From VRUE01 sp035318745 (lineage in GTDB: Bacteria; Actinomycetota; Thermoleophilia; Solirubrobacterales; 70-9): DNA of 64,000 nucleotides. The stretch's first letter is position 1; each line of letters starts with the position of its first letter. The stretch spans positions 1 through 64,000 of the forward strand of contig DATHEA010000039.1 of assembly GCA_035318745.1 (NCBI GenBank), written 5' to 3'. The notes under the pieces were generated by a model, which worked only from the letters and a program-made list of their open reading frames with translations, did not search any database and had not been told where the DNA came from. Positions 52,020 through 60,627 of the stretch are shown piece after piece. A program made the translations under genes and the position numbers.

Positions 52020-53236
52020 AAAGCGAGGAGGCCACCGTTCCGGCGTCGACCACCGGGAGCCGGATGAACATCTTCAGCGGCGATTCCCTGCGGCGCCTGG
52101 TCCAGGGCGACCTCGCCTCAGCCCGCGTCGTCCTCGGTCTGGCCCTGATCTGGATCATCTTCCAGTCCCAGAACGACCGCTTTCTCTCTGCCGAGAACCT
52201 GACCAACCTGATGCTGCAGATCACGGCCATCGGCCTGATCTCGGTCGGCATCGTCTACGTGCTCCTGCTCGGCGAGATCGATCTCTCGGTGGGGGCCGTC
52301 AGCGGCCTCGCCGCGGGGGTGATGGCGGTCCTCAACGTCAAGCACGGCTGGAACCCCTACCTGGCGATCGTCGCGGCCATCCTGGTCGGCACCGCGATCG
52401 GCCTGCTCCAAGGCTCCCTTTTCAGCCGTTTCGTCATTCCTTCCTTCGTGGTCACCCTCGCCGGCTTACTGGCCTGGCAGGGGGCTCTACTGCAGGTGCT
52501 CGGCTCCACCGGGTCGCTCAACCTCACCGACCCCAAAATCACCGGACTGGCGAATACCTTCTACTCCGATGCGGTGGGCTGGATCTTCTGCGCGATCGTC
52601 ATCGCCACCTACGCGGCCGTGGTCTTGCTCGGCCACCGGCGCCGGGTGGCGGCGGGGCTCGCCGGCGAGAGCGTGCCGGCGCTTGTGCTCCGAGTGGTGC
52701 TGGTCGCCGCGATCGCGATCGTCGCCGTGGTGATCCTCAATTCCGACCGTGGCGTGCCCCTCGCGGTCTTGATCCTGCTCGCCTTCGTCGTCGGCATGGA
52801 GTACGTCGTCAAGCGCACCCGTTTCGGTCGCCACGTCTACGCCGTCGGCGGCAACGCCGAGGCAGCCAGGCGGGCCGGCATCCGGGTCAACGGCGTGCGG
52901 GTGGCGGTCTTCGCCATCTCCGGCTCGATGGCGGCGATCGGCGGCATCATGGCGGCGTCGCGCCTGCTGGCGGTCAACCAGGGCTCGGGCGGCAGCGAAC
53001 TGCTGCTGCTCGCGATCGCCGGACCGGTGATCGCCGGAACCAGCCTCTTCGGTGGTCGCGGCTCGGTCTGGACTGCCCTGCTCGGCGCCCTGGTAATTGG
53101 CTCGATCTCGAACGGCATGGACCTCTTGGCGCTCACCTCGGCGGTCAAGTTCATGGTCACCGGCGGCGTCCTCCTGCTCGCCGTTCTGGTCGACGCGATC
53201 GCTCGCCAGCAGCGCCAGGCGGCTGGGCGGGTGTAG
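52016..53236 (+). CDS. Permease of the sugar importer
   Basis: A 406-aa BPD-transport type-2 permease (RbsC/XylH family). About ten membrane helices; the family's IGLISVGIVYVLLLGEIDLSVGAVSGLAAG segment and the late GGRGSVWTALLGALVIGSISNGMDLL block are clear, and the EAA-like loop includes GGNAEAARRAGIRV. Last gene of the three-gene operon. The 43-bp gap to the antitoxin gene contains no terminator I can see. Confidence 0.9.
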   Translation: MKSEEATVPASTTGSRMNIFSGDSLRRLVQGDLASARVVLGLALIWIIFQSQNDRFLSAENLTNLMLQITAIGLISVGIVYVLLLGEIDLSVGAVSGLAAGVMAVLNVKHGWNPYLAIVAAILVGTAIGLLQGSLFSRFVIPSFVVTLAGLLAWQGALLQVLGSTGSLNLTDPKITGLANTFYSDAVGWIFCAIVIATYAAVVLLGHRRRVAAGLAGESVPALVLRVVLVAAIAIVAVVILNSDRGVPLAVLILLAFVVGMEYVVKRTRFGRHVYAVGGNAEAARRAGIRVNGVRVAVFAISGSMAAIGGIMAASRLLAVNQGSGGSELLLLAIAGPVIAGTSLFGGRGSVWTALLGALVIGSISNGMDLLALTSAVKFMVTGGVLLLAVLVDAIARQQRQAAGRV

Positions 53237-53279
53237 ACAACAGACCGACATTCAGGGCCAATGTGCTACGTTGGCGCAC

Positions 53280-53561
53280 ATGGAGTCGGTCGGCGTGAGA
53301 GAGCTGCGGCAGAACCTGTCTCAATACTTGAGAGAGGTGAAGGAGGGCGACAGTTTTCGGGTTACCGAGCGGAGCCGTGAGGTGGCTCGGCTTGTGCCGT
53401 CCGGCCCCGCCGATTCGCCGATTGCCCGATTGGTCGCCGAGCGGGGCGCGACGATGCCCAGGGTCGATCTGGTCGCTTTGGCGAAGGCGTCCGAGCTGCC
53501 GCCGGCGGTGGGGCCGCCGAGCAGTGTGATCCTCGACGAGCTGCGAGAGGAGCGGTTGTAG
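53280..53561 (+). CDS. Phd/YefM-family antitoxin
   Basis: A 93-aa antitoxin. Its N-terminus is the DNA-binding Phd/YefM fold (VGVRELRQNLSQYLREVKEGDSFRVTERSREVARLVP); the C-terminal 45 residues, including LDELREER, would cover the toxin. A leader of about 16 nt contains TGCTACG as a -10-like element (53264-53270). Stop codon TAG lies inside the ribosome-site region of the PIN toxin gene; autoregulation as a pair is expected for such systems. Confidence 0.85.
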   Translation: MESVGVRELRQNLSQYLREVKEGDSFRVTERSREVARLVPSGPADSPIARLVAERGATMPRVDLVALAKASELPPAVGPPSSVILDELREERL

Positions 53562-53578
53562 TCAACCGGGTTGCATAT

Positions 53579-53956
53579 CTGGACACCTCGGCATACGTGA
53601 AGTTGCCGCTTTGCGAGGTGGAGAAAGATGCTCTGCTTCGCGAGCTGGGTGAGTGGGAAGGGTTGGTTTCGAGCAGCCTCTTGGGGGTCGAGTCACTCCG
53701 CGCCTGTGCTCGCTATGGCGCCAATTACGAACGTGCCGCCAGGGAGTGGATGGGGGGTCTCTCGCTGTTGCCCATTGACGACGGGGTACTCGATGTCGCT
53801 GCCGAATTGGAGCCCGCTGGGCTGCGAAGCCTCGACGCGCTGCATCTGGCGACCGCCATATCTCTTGGAAACGAGGTTGGCGTTTTTTTCACCTATGACG
53901 ATCATCTCGGTCGTGCCGCTGAAGAAAATGGCCTGGCGGTCGCCCAGCCTGCCTGA
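53579..53956 (+). CDS. PIN-domain toxin (VapC-like)
   Basis: A PIN-fold ribonuclease toxin of about 125 aa. Acidic residues fit the active site: LDTSAYVKL (Asp), VESLRA (Glu), SLDALHLATA (Asp) and TYDDHL (Asp). The first conserved aspartate is upstream of the only canonical start (GTG 53597), so translation must begin earlier. I propose CTG 53579; the AGGAG at 53548-53552 would suit a start nearer 53558-53561, where only GTA/GTC codons are present. The toxin end is therefore uncertain. Pairs with the antitoxin just upstream. Confidence 0.75.
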   Translation: MDTSAYVKLPLCEVEKDALLRELGEWEGLVSSSLLGVESLRACARYGANYERAAREWMGGLSLLPIDDGVLDVAAELEPAGLRSLDALHLATAISLGNEVGVFFTYDDHLGRAAEENGLAVAQPA

Positions 53957-53962
53957 CGGCTT

Positions 53963-54922
53963 TCAGCGGTCGATGAGCAGCGAGGCGCCGATCGCGCCGC
54001 CGAGGTCGCCGAGCGAGGCGACGCGCAGTGCCGGCGGGCGCTCGTTGACGAAGAGGTGCACCTCCATCTCTTTTTTTAGTGGCTCCATGTAGCGGTCGCC
54101 GAAACGGATGCCCAGGCCGCCGCCGACGATCACCGCTTCGGGATCGAGCAGGTTCACGGCTGAGGCGATTCCCGTTCCCAGCGCCTCGATCGCGCGGTCG
54201 ATCAGCTTCGTCGCGAGCTCATCGCCATGGTCGATCGCGCGCTCCCAGATACCGCTGGTAAGGCGCGGTTTCTCGTGCTTCTCCATCAGCTTGAAGAGGT
54301 CGGTCTTGTGACCCCCCTCGTGCTCGCGGCGCGCCTCGGCTTCCATCGCCGATCGGCCCGCGTAGGCCTCCATGCAGCCTCTCCGCCCGCAGGGGCACTT
54401 GGCGCCGCCGCGCTTGACGACCATGTGGCCGATCTCACCGGCTGCGCCGCGGCCGAGCCAGGGCTTGCCGTCAAGCACAAGGCCACCGCCGACCCCGGTC
54501 CCCCAGAAGACACCGATCAGGCTCGAGAACTCGCGCGCAGCCCCGAGCTGAAACTCAGCTTCCGTTGCGACCTGGACATCGTTGCCGATCTTGACTTCGG
54601 TCCCCAGCGCCTTCGAGAGCGCTTCGCCGAGTGGAAAGCTGCCGTCCCAGCCCGGCAGGTTGCGGGCGCCGGACACGATGCCGGTCTTGCAGTCTGCGTC
54701 CCCAGGCGAGCCGACGCCGACGCCACTCAGATCGTCGGGCTTGACGTCGGCAGCCAAGGCCGCTTCGCGCAGCGCGTCCTCCATCGCGCCCGCCACGTCG
54801 GCTGGGCCGCCAGTGGTAGGAGTGGGTTTCCGCACTTCGCCGACGACATTGCCGCCGGGGTCGACGATCGCCGTCTGGATCTTGGTGCCGCCAAGGTCGA
54901 TGCCACCGCGCAGGTCGCTCAC
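53963..54922 (-). CDS. ROK-family sugar kinase
   Basis: A 319-aa ROK kinase, probably glucokinase-like. ATP/phosphate motif GGIDLGGTKIQTAIVD at the start; GARNLPGWDGSFPLG; catalytic NDVQVATEAE with the general-base aspartate; zinc site CPCGRRGCMEAYAG with its preceding GHMVV histidine. GTG at 54922 chosen because the family begins a few residues before the DLGGTK motif. It is convergent with the toxin gene and divergent from the acyltransferase with only 43 bp between starts. Confidence 0.9.
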   Translation of the reverse strand: MSDLRGGIDLGGTKIQTAIVDPGGNVVGEVRKPTPTTGGPADVAGAMEDALREAALAADVKPDDLSGVGVGSPGDADCKTGIVSGARNLPGWDGSFPLGEALSKALGTEVKIGNDVQVATEAEFQLGAAREFSSLIGVFWGTGVGGGLVLDGKPWLGRGAAGEIGHMVVKRGGAKCPCGRRGCMEAYAGRSAMEAEARREHEGGHKTDLFKLMEKHEKPRLTSGIWERAIDHGDELATKLIDRAIEALGTGIASAVNLLDPEAVIVGGGLGIRFGDRYMEPLKKEMEVHLFVNERPPALRVASLGDLGGAIGASLLIDR

Positions 54923-54965
54923 GCCGTCCAGTCTATGTCCGTGTTGCGTCTGGGAAGCTACGCCC

Positions 54966-55553
54966 GTGAGTGAGCTGCGGGGTTGGCGACACTGGTGGGC
55001 GCAGCGGCGCTGGTACGAGCGCAACCGGCGCCCGTTGCGGCGCTGGCGGCTCGGCCGACACGCCGCACGGGGCGGCTTCTTTATCCGCCTGCCGGTGGAG
55101 GGCGAGTTGCTGGAGGCCTTCGACGAGGGCCGTTTGCGGATCGGCGAGGGGACGCTGCTCGAGCCGGGCTGCTGGCTGACCCTCGCTCCCGAGGCCCGGA
55201 TCGAGATCGGTGCCGGTTGCTTCCTCAACCGCAACACGATGCTCGCCGCCTATGAGCTGATCGAGATCGGCGATCACACGATGTTCGCCAACGGCTGCTT
55301 CGTCGGCGACGCCGAGCACCGCTTCGACGATCCCGACACACCGATCACCTGGCAGGGCTTCACCAGCAATGGGCCGGTCAAGATCGGCGCCAACTGCTGG
55401 TTCGGGGTCAACTGCGTGGTGACGAGCGGCGTGACGATCGGCGAGCGCTGCGTGATCGGCGCCAACTCCGTGGTCACGACGGACCTGCCTGCAGGGTCGA
55501 TTGCGGCCGGTGCCCCGGCTCGTGTGATCAGGCCCATAGATTTCCGCCGCTGA
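54966..55553 (+). CDS. Left-handed beta-helix acyltransferase
   Basis: A 195-aa hexapeptide-repeat acyltransferase (LbH, maltose/xenobiotic acetyltransferase class). Arg/Trp-rich N-terminus (residues 1-40), then LRIGEGTLLEPGCWLTLAPEARIEIGAGCFLNRNTML and VKIGANCWFGVNCVVTSGVTIGERCVIGANSVVTTDLP, ending in the usual IAAGAPARVIRPI. The conserved catalytic His of this class would be in GDAEHRF. GTG start; probable function is O-acetylation of a sugar or glycan. Confidence 0.85.
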   Translation: MSELRGWRHWWAQRRWYERNRRPLRRWRLGRHAARGGFFIRLPVEGELLEAFDEGRLRIGEGTLLEPGCWLTLAPEARIEIGAGCFLNRNTMLAAYELIEIGDHTMFANGCFVGDAEHRFDDPDTPITWQGFTSNGPVKIGANCWFGVNCVVTSGVTIGERCVIGANSVVTTDLPAGSIAAGAPARVIRPIDFRR

Positions 55554-55558
55554 GTGCC

Positions 55559-55564
55559 TATACT
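55559..55564 (+). promoter_or_regulatory. -10 element of the pan operon
   Basis: TATACT, a near-consensus -10 hexamer, 29 nt before the panC ATG. No clear -35 hexamer at 17 bp. It begins 5 nt after the acyltransferase stop codon. Confidence 0.5.
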
Positions 55565-55592
55565 CGGAAGTCGGCCGTGACCCGCCAAGGGC

Positions 55593-56495
55593 ATGGACCT
55601 TCCCATGAACCTCGCATTGACTGAGTCTCCGCATGCACGAGCAGGCGTGAAGTTCGTCCGCCGCAAGGACGAGCTGCGGGCGCTGCTTGCCGCCACGCGG
55701 GCGGAAGGCCTTTCGATCGGCCTGGTGCCGACGATGGGCTGCCTGCACGAGGGCCACCTCTCGCTGCTGCGCGCCGCCCGCGCCCAGTGCGATCTGGTCG
55801 TGATGAGCCTCTTCGTCAACCCGACCCAGTTCGGCCCCGGCGAGGACCTCGACCGCTACCCGCGCGACGAGGCGCGCGACGCCGAGCTGGCCGGCGAGGC
55901 CGGCGTCGACTTGATCTACGCGCCCCCGGTCGGCGAGGTCTACCCCGACGGTTTCTCCACCAGCGTCGAGGTGAGCGGGCTGACCGAGGTCCTCTGCGGC
56001 GACCCCTCGCGTCGCGGCTCCGACCACTTTCGCGGCGTCACCACCGTCGTCGCCAAGCTCTTCAACATCGTCGGGCCCGACGTCGCCTACTTCGGCCAGA
56101 AGGACGCCCAGCAGGTGGCGGCGATCCGCCGCATGGTGCGCGACCTCGACATCCCGGTCCGGATCGAGACACTGCCGATCGTGCGTGAGTCCGACGGCCT
56201 GGCGATGAGCTCGCGCAACGCCTACCTCGGGCCCGAGGATCGCGAGCGGGCGACGGCGCTCTCGCGGGCGCTGCGCGAGGTCGAGCGTGTCGCCCGGGCC
56301 GAATCGCTAGCCGAGGCACTCGACGCGGGCCGACACGAACTGGAGGCAGCGGGGGTCGAGCCGGAGTACCTGGAGGCCCGCGACGCAGAGAACTTGGAAC
56401 CGGTGGCGGAGCTGAACGGCCGTCCGGTGCTGGTAGCGGTCGCCGCGCAGTTCGGCGGTGCCCGCCTCATCGACAACATCTTGATCCGGCCATGA
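55593..56495 (+). CDS. panC: Pantothenate synthetase
   Basis: A 300-aa enzyme that joins pantoate and beta-alanine with ATP. Motifs: IGLVPTMGCLHEGHLSLL (HIGH-like HEGH), MSLFVNPTQFGPGEDLDRYPRD, HFRGVTTVVAKLFNI, YFGQKDAQQ and the KMSKS-like MSSRNAYL. The ATG at 55593 is preceded by AAGGG; the family's normal start would be nearer GTG 55647, so the first 18 residues may be extra. First gene of a C-D-B pantothenate operon. Confidence 0.95.
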   Translation: MDLPMNLALTESPHARAGVKFVRRKDELRALLAATRAEGLSIGLVPTMGCLHEGHLSLLRAARAQCDLVVMSLFVNPTQFGPGEDLDRYPRDEARDAELAGEAGVDLIYAPPVGEVYPDGFSTSVEVSGLTEVLCGDPSRRGSDHFRGVTTVVAKLFNIVGPDVAYFGQKDAQQVAAIRRMVRDLDIPVRIETLPIVRESDGLAMSSRNAYLGPEDRERATALSRALREVERVARAESLAEALDAGRHELEAAGVEPEYLEARDAENLEPVAELNGRPVLVAVAAQFGGARLIDNILIRP

Positions 56496-56520
56496 AGGTC
56501 TGAACCCAAGGGGAGACTCA

Positions 56521-56913
56521 ATGCAGAGGCAGATGCTCAAGTCCAAGATCCACCGAGCGACGGTGACCGACTGCGACGTCGATTACATCGGCAGCATCAC
56601 GGTCGACACCGAGCTGATGGCAAGCGCCGACCTGATCACCAACGAGCAGGTTCACGTCTGGGACATCGACAACGGCGCCCGCTTCGTCACCTATGTGATC
56701 GACGGCGAGCCGGGCTCCGGCACGATGCAGGTCAACGGCGCCGCCGCCCACCTGACCCGGCCCGGCCACAAGATCATCGTCGCCTCCTTCGGCGCTTACG
56801 ACGAGAGCGACCTGGAGGCATACTCGCCGATCGTCGTCCACGTCGACGACGACAACGTCACCATCGCCGTCGACAGCCACCCGGAGGTGCTGCTCGCCCA
56901 GGAGGTCATCTGA
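56521..56913 (+). CDS. panD: Aspartate 1-decarboxylase
   Basis: A 130-aa pyruvoyl enzyme that makes beta-alanine from aspartate. The self-cleavage site is Gly-Ser in DYIGSITVD, whose serine becomes the pyruvoyl group; GAAAHLTRPGHKIIVASF and the C-terminal DSHPEVLL are typical. Usual length. AAGGGGAG lies 8 nt before the ATG. It overlaps panB by 1 nt. Confidence 0.96.
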   Translation: MQRQMLKSKIHRATVTDCDVDYIGSITVDTELMASADLITNEQVHVWDIDNGARFVTYVIDGEPGSGTMQVNGAAAHLTRPGHKIIVASFGAYDESDLEAYSPIVVHVDDDNVTIAVDSHPEVLLAQEVI

Positions 56914-57815
56914 TGAGCGACCGTCAACCGATCACGCTGCCCCGCCTGGCCGAGATGAAGCAGGCCGGCGAACCGATCGTGATGGTCACCGCCTACGACT
57001 ACCCCTCGGCTCGGGTCGCCGAGGAGGCCGGCGTCGACCTTGTCCTCGTCGGCGACACGGCGGCGATGGTCGTGCTCGGCTATCCCGGCACCGAGTCGGT
57101 CTCGATGGACGAGATGGTGATGCTCGGCAAAGCCGTCCGTCGCGGTGTGAAGACGCCGCTGATGGTCGGCGACATGCCGATGGGCAGCTATGAGGCCGGC
57201 AACGAGCTCGCCGTCCAGGGCGCCCAGCGCCTGGTCAAGGAGACCGGTTGCCAGGTGGTCAAGCTGGAGGCGGGGGGGACCTCGGTCGAGCGCGCGCGGG
57301 CGATCGTCCGCGCCGGCATCCCGGTCATGGGTCACATCGGCCTGACGCCACAGACCGCGACCGCGCTGGGTGGCTACAAGACCCAGGGCAAGACCGCTCA
57401 GGGCGCGATCCAGCTGCTCGAGGACGCGCTGGCCCTGCAGTCGGTCGGCTGTTTCGCGATCGTCTTCGAGGCGGTGCCAGCGGCGATCGCCGAGGCGATC
57501 GCCCAGCGTCTCGAGATCCCGGCGATCGGGATCGGCGCGGGCCGGGCCACGGCGGGACAGGTGCTCGTCTACCACGACCTGCTCGGGATCACGACCGGCC
57601 GCTCGCCCAAATTCGTCAAGCGCTACGCCGAGATCCATGCCGCGATGGTCGATGGCGTCAGCCGATACGCGGAAGAGGTGCGCAGCCACCGTTTCCCCGA
57701 GCCTGAGCACGTCTACGGGGTCGAGCCGAAGGAGCTGGCCGAGTTCCAGCGCTACCTGGAGCAGAAGGACGGGATCGGCTCAAAGGCGTCATGGGATTGG
57801 GAGCCGCTGCCCTAG
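56913..57815 (+). CDS. panB: 3-methyl-2-oxobutanoate hydroxymethyltransferase
   Basis: A 300-aa TIM-barrel enzyme that makes ketopantoate using methylene-tetrahydrofolate. Key blocks: MVTAYDYPSARVAEEAGVDLVLVGDTAAMVVLG, the Mg2+ aspartate in VGDMPMGSYE, GHIGLTPQ, and VYHDLLGITTGRSPKFVKRY. Supplies pantoate to PanC in the same operon; with PanD it completes pantothenate synthesis apart from ketopantoate reductase, which is not here. Confidence 0.96.
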   Translation: MSDRQPITLPRLAEMKQAGEPIVMVTAYDYPSARVAEEAGVDLVLVGDTAAMVVLGYPGTESVSMDEMVMLGKAVRRGVKTPLMVGDMPMGSYEAGNELAVQGAQRLVKETGCQVVKLEAGGTSVERARAIVRAGIPVMGHIGLTPQTATALGGYKTQGKTAQGAIQLLEDALALQSVGCFAIVFEAVPAAIAEAIAQRLEIPAIGIGAGRATAGQVLVYHDLLGITTGRSPKFVKRYAEIHAAMVDGVSRYAEEVRSHRFPEPEHVYGVEPKELAEFQRYLEQKDGIGSKASWDWEPLP

Positions 57816-57834
57816 CGCCTACCATCCAGCGGCA

Positions 57835-58521
57835 ATGAGCCCAACGGCCGAGGAGCGGCGCGCCGAGCTGGTCGATCTCTACAAAGAAGTCCAGTCGTGC
57901 ACCAAATGCCCCCTGCACGAGACGCGGACCAAATCCGTGTTCGGTGCGGGCGACGCCGACGCCGAGGTGATGTTCGTCGGCGAGGCGCCGGGCGCTGAAG
58001 AGGATCGCCAGGGCCTGCCCTTCGTCGGTCGCGCCGGGCAACTGTTGAATGAGCTACTTGAAGGCATAGGGATGGCAAGGGAGGGCGTCTTCATCGCCAA
58101 CGTGTTGAAGAGCCGGCCGCCTGGCAACCGCGACCCCCAGCCGCTGGAGATCGAGGCCTGCCGTCCCTACCTGTTCGAGCAGGTGCGGCTGATCGAGCCG
58201 CGCGTCGTCTGCACCCTGGGCAACTTCGCGACCAAGCTGCTGAGTGGCAATCCGACCGGAATCACCAGGGTGCGGGGCACGCCGCAGGTGCACGAGTTGG
58301 GCGGACGCACGGTTTTCCTGCTGCCGCTCTTCCACCCGGCCGCGGCGCTGCGCACGCCGGCGGTCAAGGAGACGCTGCGGGCGGACTTGGAGCTGCTGCC
58401 GCAGTTGCTTGCCGGCCCATCTCCCGCCGGGGCTGAGGAAGAGGTGGAGGAGGAGATCGGGGAGGAGCCGGCAGCGGCCCCACCCGAGGATCCCGCCGAT
58501 CAGCTCGACATGTTCGGTTGA
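57835..58521 (+). CDS. Uracil-DNA glycosylase, family 4
   Basis: A 228-aa iron-sulfur uracil-DNA glycosylase (type 4/UdgA-like). Cysteines for the 4Fe-4S cluster are in SCTKCPLHE, then IEACRPYL and VVCTLG; the active loop is GEAPGAEEDRQGLPFVGRAG and FHPAAALR near the C-terminus. Length and residues match the family. C-terminal Glu/Pro-rich tail ends with a DQLDMFG motif, resembling a clamp-binding peptide. ATG with a TACCAT -10-like hexamer 9 nt upstream. Confidence 0.92.
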   Translation: MSPTAEERRAELVDLYKEVQSCTKCPLHETRTKSVFGAGDADAEVMFVGEAPGAEEDRQGLPFVGRAGQLLNELLEGIGMAREGVFIANVLKSRPPGNRDPQPLEIEACRPYLFEQVRLIEPRVVCTLGNFATKLLSGNPTGITRVRGTPQVHELGGRTVFLLPLFHPAAALRTPAVKETLRADLELLPQLLAGPSPAGAEEEVEEEIGEEPAAAPPEDPADQLDMFG

Positions 58522-58961
58522 GCGCCATCGTGGAAACGGTCGAGAGCGGGTCCTCGGTCGAAACCGAAGCGGTCGGGGCAAAGGTCGCAGCGCGCCTTGG
58601 CCCCGGCGATATAGTCGTCGTCAGCGGCGAGCTGGGAGCCGGCAAGACGACGCTGATCCGCGGTGCCTGCCGGGCACTCGGGGTCAAGGGCCCGGTCACC
58701 TCGCCCACCTTCACGATCGGCCGGCGCTACCGTGGCCGGCTGCCGATCTCCCACCTCGACCTCTACCGCCTCGGCGGGCTCGAGGACGAGGATCCGGCGC
58801 TGCTCGACGACTACCTCGACGCCGCCTCGGTCGCGTTCCTCGAGTGGCCCGCCCTGGCGGAGCCGCAACTGGCGGGACGCCGCGTGCTGGCGGTCCGTCT
58901 GGACCATGCCGGCGGCGATAGGCGGCGCATCGAGATCGACAGCGCATCGGTGCCGAAATAG
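58518..58961 (+). CDS. tsaE: tRNA t6A synthesis ATPase TsaE
   Basis: A 147-aa P-loop protein of the t6A37 threonylcarbamoyl machinery. Walker A GELGAGKTTLIRG; then SPTFTIGRRY, HLDLYRL and the final FLEWPALAEP. Required with TsaB and TsaD, both a few hundred bases downstream. TTG start overlapping the glycosylase stop (TTGA). Confidence 0.93.
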   Translation: MSAIVETVESGSSVETEAVGAKVAARLGPGDIVVVSGELGAGKTTLIRGACRALGVKGPVTSPTFTIGRRYRGRLPISHLDLYRLGGLEDEDPALLDDYLDAASVAFLEWPALAEPQLAGRRVLAVRLDHAGGDRRRIEIDSASVPK

Positions 58962-59032
58962 TGGTGTTTCGGAGGGGGATGCTGCCCTGTAGCATCGCCC
59001 GCGTACGCAAACCGAAACGAGGAGAGCGCTTG

Positions 59033-59437
59033 ATGAAGGGACCGAAGACGCTGACGGCAGTCGTAGTGGGAATCGCGCTGCTGGCGAGCGCCGCTCCCGC
59101 CTCGGCCAAGAAAAGCGCCGCATTCAAGCACTACGTCGCCTGCGGTCTGTCCCAGAAAGCGAAGCCGGCGCACCGCTGCCAGGCCGATCTCGACAAGGGC
59201 GCCTTCTTCCGCAGCAACAAGCGGGACGTCTTCTACACGGTGTGTGTCAAGTTTCCGACCAAGAAAAACCTCTGCGCCCCCAAGCAGAAAGCGGAAAAGG
59301 GGACGCTCTACGTCAACAAGATCACCTCCAACATCCCGGGTGAACACAAGGTGTCCTGGTTCGTCAAGGGCAAGCAGGTCGGCGTTTTCAGTTTTGTCGT
59401 TGATCAGCCCAGCGGCAAGTCCAAGCACGGGAAGTAG
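59033..59437 (+). CDS. Small secreted protein
   Basis: A 134-aa exported protein, signal peptide to about residue 25 (LTAVVVGIALLASAAPASA). The mature part is basic (SAAFKHYVACGLSQKAKPAHRC; FPTKKNLCAPK; EKGTLYVNKI) with four cysteines, probably two disulfides, and a predicted beta-strand-rich C-terminus (HKVSWFVKGKQVGVFSFVV). No family recognised. AGGAG at 59020-59024 precedes the ATG. It interrupts the tsaE-tsaB order, which may be chance or an insertion. Confidence 0.75.
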   Translation: MKGPKTLTAVVVGIALLASAAPASAKKSAAFKHYVACGLSQKAKPAHRCQADLDKGAFFRSNKRDVFYTVCVKFPTKKNLCAPKQKAEKGTLYVNKITSNIPGEHKVSWFVKGKQVGVFSFVVDQPSGKSKHGK

Positions 59438-59450
59438 CCGCGGGCGGGCT

Positions 59451-60158
59451 GTGGTCGTCGTCGGCTTCGACACTGCGACCGCCGACACCGCCGTCGCCGC
59501 GACTCGCGACGGCGAGGTTCTGCACGAGGCGCTGCTCGGGCTCTCCCAGAAGGGTGGGCCGCAGCACACCACGGCGCTGCTGGCCGAGGTCGAGCGGGCG
59601 GCGGAGGCGGCCGGCGGCTGGGAGGCGGTCGGCCGGATCGCGGTCGGAATCGGGCCGGGCTCCTTCACCGGCCTGCGCGTGGGCATCGCCACGGCGCGAG
59701 CGCTGGGGCTTAGCCGGCGGCTGCCGCTGAGCGGCGTCGGCACCCTGGATGCGCTTGCGCGAGGACTCGGCGAGGTCGCCGGCGAGCGCCGTTGCCTCGC
59801 CATCCTCGACGCCCGCCGCGGCGAGGTCGCTGCGGCGGTCTACTCAACGGCAGGCAAGCAACTGTGGGGACCTTGGCTCGGGACCGCGGAGGAGCTTGCC
59901 ACGCGGATCCCGGCGCCGCCGGAAGCGGCGCTTTGCGGCGGATCCGGCGCTGTACGATTCAGGCAGCAGTTGACGAGTCGGGCGATCGAGATCCCGGATG
60001 ACGCCGACTCCGTGCACCGCGTCGCCGCGCGGCACATCTGCGCTCTCGCGGCGGCCGGAACGGACGAGGACGAATCCGGCTCGATTGCCCCGATCTATCT
60101 GAGGCCCCCCGATGCACAACGGTGGCGTGAGCGAGACTCTGTCCAAGCAGCCGAGTGA
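59451..60158 (+). CDS. tsaB: tRNA t6A synthesis protein TsaB
   Basis: A 235-aa ASKHA-fold protein that partners TsaD. DTATADTAVAATRDG, then GIGPGSFTGLRVGIATARAL and the later PIYLRPPDAQRW. It has no catalytic role itself but holds the TsaB-TsaD-TsaE complex. GTG at 59451. It overlaps the rimI start by 47 nt, longer than usual. Confidence 0.92.
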   Translation: MVVVGFDTATADTAVAATRDGEVLHEALLGLSQKGGPQHTTALLAEVERAAEAAGGWEAVGRIAVGIGPGSFTGLRVGIATARALGLSRRLPLSGVGTLDALARGLGEVAGERRCLAILDARRGEVAAAVYSTAGKQLWGPWLGTAEELATRIPAPPEAALCGGSGAVRFRQQLTSRAIEIPDDADSVHRVAARHICALAAAGTDEDESGSIAPIYLRPPDAQRWRERDSVQAAE

Positions 60159-60597
60159 GCTGAGCGGCGATCCGCCGGTGCGGCGGCTTGCCTACAGCGA
60201 CCTGCCGGCGGTGATCGCGGTCGAGCGCCGCTCCTTTCCGGCGCCCTGGTCGCTGGCGATGTTCGTGCTCGAGCTTTCCAAGCCGTCGGGGATCTGCCTC
60301 GCCGCCACAGCCGGCGACGAGCTGGTCGGCTACCTCGTCTGCTCGCGCTACGACCGTGTCTGGCACGTGATGAACGTCGCCGTGGCACCGGAGCGGCGCC
60401 GGCGGGGGGTTGCCAGTCGCCTGATCTCGCAGCTGATCGCCGAGGCCGGCGACGAGCTCCCGTTCACGCTCGAGGTGCGGGTCTCGAATCGCGACGCGAT
60501 CGCGATGTACGAGAAGCTCGGTTTCCGCTCGGCCGGAGTGCGTCCTCGCTACTACCAGGACAACGGCGAGGACGCCCTGATCATGTGGCTGGACTGA
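60112..60597 (+). CDS. rimI: Ribosomal-protein N-acetyltransferase RimI
   Basis: A 161-aa GNAT. RRLAYSDLPAVIAVERRSFPAPWSLAMF, LVCSRYDRVWHVMNVAVAPERRRRGVASRLISQLI (acetyl-CoA motif A: RRRRGVA) and LEVRVSNRDAIAMYEKLGFRSAGVRPRYYQDNGEDALIMWLD, the characteristic RimI finish. Acetylates the N-terminal alanine of ribosomal protein S18 in Enterobacteria and may serve TsaD here. The first 20 residues overlap tsaB. Its stop lies in a 24-bp tandem duplication. Confidence 0.92.
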   Translation: MHNGGVSETLSKQPSELSGDPPVRRLAYSDLPAVIAVERRSFPAPWSLAMFVLELSKPSGICLAATAGDELVGYLVCSRYDRVWHVMNVAVAPERRRRGVASRLISQLIAEAGDELPFTLEVRVSNRDAIAMYEKLGFRSAGVRPRYYQDNGEDALIMWLD

Positions 60598-60626
60598 GCC
60601 CCGATCATGTGGCTGGACTGAGCCCC
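60579..60626 (+). repeat. 24-bp tandem duplication across the rimI stop
   Basis: Two adjacent identical 24-nt units, 60579-60602 and 60603-60626, starting GATCATGTGGCTGG. The first contains the last codons and stop of rimI; the second lies in the intergenic gap, so the protein is unaffected. Probably a recent replication slippage event. Confidence 0.9.
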
Positions 60627-60627
60627 C

